A stretch of 64,000 nucleotides of DNA from Hyaloperonospora brassicae (taxonomy: Eukaryota; Oomycota; Peronosporomycetes; Peronosporales; Peronosporaceae): positions 372,001 to 436,000 of the forward strand of contig CANTFL010001332.1 of NCBI GenBank assembly GCA_947650285.1. Direction: 5' to 3'. This document shows positions 57,890-64,000 of this stretch, piece by piece. Within the stretch, counting starts at the first letter, position 1, and every line of letters starts with the position of its first letter. A program made the position numbers and the translations under genes. The notes beneath the pieces were generated by a model. That model did no database searches. It saw only the letters and a program-made list of their open reading frames with translations, and was not told the origin of the DNA.

Positions 57890-58080
57890 GCTGTGTAAAA
57901 TGTTTTGTGGTGGGGTAGTGTGTTGTGGAGATGTTGTGTGGAGGTGTAGTGTGGTGTGGTGGTAAAGTGGGCTGTGATGGTGTAGTGTGGTTTGGTGTGA
58001 TTTTTATATGTGTGGTGAAACATGTTAAAAATGTAGTCTTTTGAGCTGGATCTTGCTAAACGTGTGGTGTGGTGGAAATA
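57890..58080 (-). repeat. TGTGG-rich array (right arm)
   Basis: GTGGTGTAGTGTGGTGTGG-type repeats, the inverted counterpart of the CCACA-rich array at 55247-55515. It ends with GTGGTGTGGTGGAAATAAAA, which mirrors the TTTCCACCAC units of the left arm. Together they bracket about 2.4 kb including the DUF3638-like fragment. Confidence 0.65.
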
Positions 58081-60761
58081 AAAATGTCCTAATAATAATA
58101 AGTGAGAACTCAGTCTCTCTATGAAGCAAAAGATAATCTATAGAGGTAAGAGTTTAATTAGCGATAGGGACTTCACGACAAGCGTAGTAGTGCGAAGTGC
58201 GCTTGCTGCGCCTTTAAGGGAGAGATAGTTGCAGCGCCACACAGCTACAGTGGTTCAGGATTTGCCAAGAGAAGATTCTACACTGAGCGCAGAAAGCCTG
58301 ACAGATTGTTAGAACCCGAGTATGTAAAATCACTACGTCAACTTAAGCAGATCACAATCTTGTAAAGCAACGCGAGAGATCGATGCTAGTGGTGCACATG
58401 CGCCGACATATTAAGTACCGACGACGGCATACTTAGCACCACCTGCGCTATCCGGGCATAATGAATCCATTGGTAATGTTGTTGGTTGCAGATACTAATG
58501 ACCACATGGCAAGGGCGACACTACGTGATTGTGTGTTATGATGGATCGTCCCATAGTTTTCTTACTGATATCGTAGAATCGATGTCGATAAATGCTTCGG
58601 GAAGTACAACGAGACGATTGACGGACCTAGCTAGATGATGATTTAATTTCTAATATGTCTTCTTCGAAGCATTTCCGCCTTAAGTTTCCCTTGGCTGTTG
58701 CTTAAAGTCATAAGAATCACCCTCCTACAAGAGCACGTAGATTTGCCTCAATTTACTGGTACGGAACCCTATTACTACCATGGCTGTGAGGCATTGGATG
58801 TATAATGGTCTCACAGCCATGCCTGGGGTAAAGCTGATGCGAACGGATAGATTTGTCGATGCGCTTGGCACGCCATTGACAAGACGCAAAGTAAGCTTAC
58901 CAACACAGCATCGTCATATATTGAGCTGAACAGCACATGCATCGCCAATCATACAACGAGTCTGAGCAAAACGTTATCCATGAAGCGCAAAAATTTACAG
59001 TCAAACTCATGGAGGCAGAACGAGCTCACGCAAGTGAACGTGCAAGATCTGGAGGAGAAGAAGGACGGCTTACCGTTCAATTCTAACGAGATACCATAAC
59101 ACAAAAGGAGGCAAAAGAGTACTGGAGGGATAATTTCATCAGCAGCAAACATATGAAAGGCCTATCTCAGTACCAACACGATATTCTAAACGCGTGTCAG
59201 ACTTCACAAATAAGCTTTCTGTTGCGGCAGCAAATTTATTCTGTGACGTTAGCAAATGTCATAGAAAATAACACCTGTCTGCAGAGTTGTACAAGCGATG
59301 TCCCAAGGCAACGTGAAGGGTTGAGGCAAGTTCATCAGACTTAGATGGACCAAAAATGCTGTACTACAGGCGAGAAGTGTAAAATTGAGCACTAACATAC
59401 GAAAACGTTACCAAGAAACAGAGGGAGTCAAAGCTGACGCTGATGTGCAGTCATCAGCTGCAATGAAGGAAGCGTACGATCAAGAAATGGGAGACGCCGG
59501 AATGAACCATGCAGAGAAAGGATAATCACCTTGACGAACTCTACAATCATTCCTTCCAGTCGTGACGCAAGCAGACCTACCCACATAAGTCGCTGGGTAG
59601 TTTTTCAACCAATGATATTGGCAATGGTCTTCTTACGAAGGGCTCCAAAAATTTTGTGCCAACTCATGACAGAACAGAAACATAATAACGAGGTTGACAG
59701 CACACTTAATATTTTTTTCTCGTACGGGGGGTGATGTATGTTTGTTCGTTCTCAAACTATCCTAATATATGTCCTCGGTTAAGCTAAATTAACCTTGCAT
59801 GTTCTTCTAGTTGTATCACTCATGACAGTGACTTTAACATCAGTACGACAATGAACCGTCACCTCATGTCCCACCTTTGATTTATACAAGGGACTGGGGT
59901 TCGAAGTTAGGCAGGGTCACAGCTGTGTTTAAACATTTAAAGTTTTGTGAACAAAGCTGCGAGGGTTTTAAACAAAGAAATGCAAATTTATAAAGTTAGG
60001 TAAGCACCTACGATTGTGTGACGCCATGTAGTTTATCAGTCTGCAAGGCGGACAACAAGCGACAAATTTTACGCGTGCCTGTGCTATACATTAATGTCAT
60101 TTTCTCCTATATATATTGGCACCATAAAATTAGCAGGCTTCTTCGGAGCAAATAAAGCCTTAGAATACGGCTGGAGCGAGCACTGTATGTACTTAATTGC
60201 GCTCACAATGCAATGGGCGCTATAACATTGCTAATACCGAAGAACGCCGTACTTTATACCTCTCATCATACGCGTCCAGTCATATAGAAAAAGGGGATAT
60301 AGTATGTGCAGCTTACAGCGTTCGAGGAAGTGAGCTAGCAAATTGAGCGTAGTTAGAAAATGATATTCATCTTAGTACCCGAAGTATCGGGCACACAGTC
60401 AAGGCAGTAAATGCATTAATTTTAGTTTCTTTAATTGTAGGTTGACGGTCGAGGTAGTGTTATTAGCTACCAGAAATACCGTAAACATGTCCAAGTCGAT
60501 CCCGCATAATTTCGGAGTGTATACGGATGATTAGACGCATAGGATGATTGTATGACCGAAATCATTTCTGATTTATGATTTATATGCGGAAAACATAAAA
60601 ATTAGTACAAGGATACATCAGGTAAATCGAAACCCGCAGAATAAACACACTTCCACGAATTCCTTCTCCTTCGTAAGTTGTCTTCACTTCTCAGTGCAGA
60701 CTTCTTTCGTGTTCTATAAGCTTCTCTCTCTCGCCCAGTATTCGCTACCGTTTAACAGGTA
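58081..60761. other. AT-rich interval upstream of the copia element
   Basis: No gene. A 12-bp perfect inverted repeat (CATGGCTGTGAG at 58779-58790 and its complement at 58810-58821) is present. About 58.9-59.6 kb has fragments of protein-like sequence broken by stops in all frames. The last 150 bp are pyrimidine-rich with a TTTAACAGGTAATG junction before the gag start, likely the end of a 5' LTR/leader. Confidence 0.35.
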
Positions 60762-62900
60762 ATGAGCTCAAGCACGATGTCCTCTGATCAATATTCCGCC
60801 CCCGAAAACTCCGCCAACAAATTTGATGGCGACAACTACGCGACTTATCGCCGCTACATGCGTGGCGTGTTCCTGATCAAGTCGAAGGGGCACGGGGTCA
60901 ACCGGGACACCACCTCCACCTTTGCCGTTCCTCGAGCCATCGACAAATATGTCAAGGCGAGCAATATTGCGTTTGGCTTGATGTTGCTACATATAAGCGC
61001 AAATCATCATCACGTTTTCGATGACTTCGAGGAAGCATGGGTCGCGTGGGCGCGGTTGAAGCCTATCTACGGCTGATCGTAGAAGTCGGAACGGATCTTC
61101 TTGAATTGTCAGCTGTTCAGCATGGAGATGGCGGAAGGCGGGCACGTCTTGCATCATTGCAATGAAGTCCTCAACATCAGCGCCAAGCTCAGCACCATCC
61201 GCGCTAAGATAGATAACCAAGACATGGTGATATGCTTAGTGCGCAGCCTCTTCAAGATAGAGGAGAATGATGTTATCAACTTGGAGATGGAGAGCGCGGC
61301 ACTGCGATCGCAATACGTTGAGAAGGTGCTAACGAATGAGCACATTAAAATACAAGGAAACAAGATGACATTGGTGAAGACTAAAGAAGCGACCAAGGTC
61401 TTCAGTGTCGAGAGCGAGTTCGTAGTGTACGTTCTTCAAATAATAAGGGCACACGGTGGAAAAGTGCTGACCAAGCAGAAGAAAGAAAACCGGGGAGATC
61501 TACGCGGCGGCAACAATGCTAGTGGACGTGTAGCGATTCAAGTCCAGTGACAAGGCTACAACGGCAACAACAAGTTTGACTTTGATCGAGTGGCGTTTGC
61601 TGTTTCGCCGGAATGCGTTTTTTTCAACACCCAAGAACATGTTTGGAATGTGGGCAATTTACATCAGTGCAGCACATCACATCTGCTACGAAAAGTCCGA
61701 GTTTTAAGTTCTGGACGAGCGCAATGTAGGCGAAGCGCTGGTTGCAGACAGGAACAAGGCTACGATCAACGGAGTTGGGACTTTCGTCGAAAAGGTGGTC
61801 CTGTCCGACGGTTAAAAGAGCGAAATTGAGATCAAGAACGCGCTTTACGTCTAAAGCATGAACAAAAACATTTTAGTCGATACCTCAGATTAACAAAAGT
61901 GGAAAGTTTCGAGTGGTGTTTGATGGGGATAAGACGAAGATTTCGCGCAAAGACGCCAAGTAATTGGTGGCGACGGAGGATCTTATGGATGGGCTTTACT
62001 GGCTTCGCACATTCCAACGATCTGTGAATGTTGTATTTCGAACAGAACTCGAAGAGCTTCATGAGCGAATGGGACACGCACCAAGAGAAATCGTGTGTAG
62101 GATGATCTCCTAGGGCATGATCAAGGATGTCAAGATGATATCGGATCCTGATGGATCGACCGTGAGTCGCGGTTGCCACGAAGGAAAGATGGTGCAATGA
62201 TCATTCCCAAGCAACTTAAACAAACGCCACTATGACCCGTTTGAGCTTCTGCAAATCGACACCTGTGGCCGAATGGAAATTGACTTGCTGGGTGGAAACA
62301 ATTACTTGCTTCTGAGTGTTGATGAAGGCAGAGGATGTATGAATGGTTTCAGTCTGCACACCAAATCCGACAGCGGAGAATGTATCAAGAAGTACATCGA
62401 TGCGGTGCAGACGCAGTTTGAGCACAAGGTCAAGTTCGTTCTCCACGATGTTGCACGCAAATTCTGAGCGAATTCGCTTATCGGATTTTACGAAGGTCAA
62501 GGAATAGAACTGAGGGTTACCGTCCCGTATGTGCAACAGACCAAGGGTACAGCGGAATGGGCGATTCGAACTATCGTGACGATTGGATATAGTATGCTTC
62601 ACTACGCCAAGCTGAGCCAATGTTATTGGGATGAAGCAGCAATGACAGCGATTTACGTCAAGAATCGCCTGCCATCACACAAGTGCCAAGATAAATTACG
62701 TTCGAGATCGTCAACGAATTTCGGCCAAGTGTGAAGCACGTACAAGTGTTTGGCTGCCTATTGTTTGTGCTACCCCCAAGTAAAAGCGGTCGAAATGGGG
62801 TCCGAAGGCTCGTGAAGGAATGTTCATGGGGTACGAAGAAGTGTCGAAGGCATAACGAATTTACGGGAATTTGGTTACATCGGGTCAGGTAGCAGTCACT
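60762..62900 (+). mobile_element. Decayed Ty1/copia-type retrotransposon (gag to integrase)
   Basis: Pieces of one plus-strand polyprotein can be followed in order despite stops and frameshifts. Gag (UBN2 type) at 60762-61076 has [16 protein letters not shown]; its continuation at 61101-61480 has [19 protein letters not shown]. The CCHC knuckle region has lost its cysteines. Around 61630-61860 are protease-region remnants ([26 protein letters not shown]); the expected catalytic Asp-Ser-Gly is not present. The GAG-pre-integrase part (LEELHERMGHAPREIV) is near 62040-62100. Integrase pieces are at 62230-62467 and 62531-62710 (EWAIRTIVTIGYSMLHYAKL, ETC-type AAMTAIYVKNRLPS). Reverse transcriptase and RNase H were not found; sequence passes into an LTR-like tail near 62940. 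The element cannot be active. Confidence 0.85.
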
Positions 62901-62949
62901 AAACCCTGAAATATGTTTTGTCTAAAGACTGACATAGAACATTGGCACA

Positions 62950-63035
62950 AAATTACCACGTTCGTGGGAGTGATGCGTGGACGCAGACAGCGAAAGATCA
63001 CTAGTATAAGCACTTTGCAATATTAAAAGAAGCCT
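62950..63035 (+). repeat. LTR-like remnant, copy 2
   Basis: Shares GATGCGTGG, ACTAGTATAAG and CTTTGCAATA with 55150-55250. Its position just after the truncated copia element suggests that it is what remains of the 3' LTR. Confidence 0.5.
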
Positions 63036-64000
63036 CTATCCCTCAAGTATATAAAAAAAATTTGTTCAGAGTTGCAACCAAATTTTACGTATTGATCAAT
63101 ATAGGAAATGTATTGTCATAAGACTGCTATAATCCGGGCTGGTTAATGAATAGATACCGCTTTTGCTTCTAATACACATGACAAGCGCTAATATCTCCTG
63201 GCAAGAAACTCCTCGCATTCTAAATACCGAAGTCGTACGTTTGAAATAATCAGATGATCGTTCCTCAAACGATTGGCGAGGATCACACGAGATTTCGAGA
63301 TCCCGTGACCGCGGTTTGACGCAGATATTGAGTAAGTACTTAAAAGCTGAACATTGATAACTTGTCTGGCGAACACCGGTCTTGAAACTACAACTCTGTT
63401 CAGGTGGTCGAAGGCACCCAGTCGGATCTTGCATCTGTGACACGAAACAAGCAAATGTAAGGCAGATTGAAATAGCTTAGATCATAATCGACTGGCAATC
63501 TCAGGTCAAGATTGGTCCATATCCATATCGCTGTACCATAATCCGTACAGTGTCATGCCGCCGAGTCGGGCAACACGACTAAGCTGAATGTATACTAAAT
63601 ATACCATGACATCACAGGCTAACGTCACAGTCTGACGCCATTAGGAACATTCTAGAAGGATCTAGAAGGACAGGATTGGAGGTAGCACATGATAGCGAAA
63701 TAAGTGTTTAAATTAATTTAGTTTTCAATTTACCTAGTGAACGAGAAGTCTTCATATCTGGTAGCACTTATTGGTCCCCATCATCCTTGCCGTCCCCACC
63801 TCTGTCTTCAGCACCTCCGTATTCACCGTGCTAGCCGTACCTGCTGCACGCCGTCGTCTCTCATGAGTAGAAATCAGGAGATCCCATTTGTAATTCTCAA
63901 TATTTTAAAGGACAGGGACTCCTTTTTATTGGCTGTAAATACTACCGGGTCAATATTACTGCTGCTGTTATCGAGTTTGAAGTCTTAAGTGGCTAGAAAT
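63036..64000. other. Right-edge interval without a supported gene
   Basis: Short frames only (longest 115 codons at 63443-63096, minus), none with a motif. A tandem duplication TCTAGAAGGA is visible at about 63651-63670. Composition is that of the neighbouring repeat DNA. Confidence 0.4.

Noticed and set aside
1..64000. tRNA genes, rRNA genes and CRISPR arrays
   Set aside because: No tRNA B-box in a suitable context, no rRNA-like sequence, and no regularly spaced direct repeats were found by eye; a tRNAscan run would be more sensitive.

Overview
The window looks like nuclear DNA of an oomycete (Stramenopila, probably Peronosporales). The evidence is tightly packed genes with short GT..AG introns (about 70-130 bp), a PAS-domain/MAP-kinase fusion, and multiple folate-biopterin-type transporters. 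GC-rich gene blocks alternate with AT-rich islands full of decayed transposons. I cannot name the species.

Gene block A (about 2.9-21 kb) reads as follows. A PAS-MAPK fusion (minus) is followed by a nine-exon MLH1 mismatch-repair gene (minus). Divergent from MLH1 is a five-exon plus-strand gene with a SPOC-like segment and a hydrophobic C-terminus. Next come an Xaa-Pro aminopeptidase of the XPNPEP3/Icp55 type (minus), divergent NSA2 (plus), a mitochondrial thiolase of the HADHB type (minus), and two tandem BT1/FBT-family transporters (minus) with an unidentified spliced gene between them.

The repeat island (about 23-41.7 kb) has no intact gene I can defend. It holds inverted copies of a 230-bp repeat, two co-linear retroelement-like copies about 6 kb apart, isolated charged ORFs, and GC-rich hairpins.

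Gene block B (about 42-51.3 kb) holds a third BT1/FBT transporter (plus), a mitochondrial RsuA/RluB-type pseudouridine synthase (plus), a six-exon MGMT-type O6-alkylguanine-DNA alkyltransferase (minus), mitochondrial ribosomal protein bL9m (minus) and an SLC35B1-type ER nucleotide-sugar/ATP transporter (plus).

The last 12.7 kb is again repeat territory. It has a gene fragment resembling DUF3638 proteins lying between two inverted CCACA/TGTGG-rich arrays, and a heavily mutated Ty1/copia element with LTR-like remnants.

The functional genes are mostly housekeeping: two DNA-repair proteins (MLH1, MGMT), three mitochondrial proteins besides the aminopeptidase, a ribosome-assembly factor and membrane transport. 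The genes form divergent or convergent pairs with intergenic gaps of 100-400 bp. Exon boundaries were inferred by reading; no transcript data were available.
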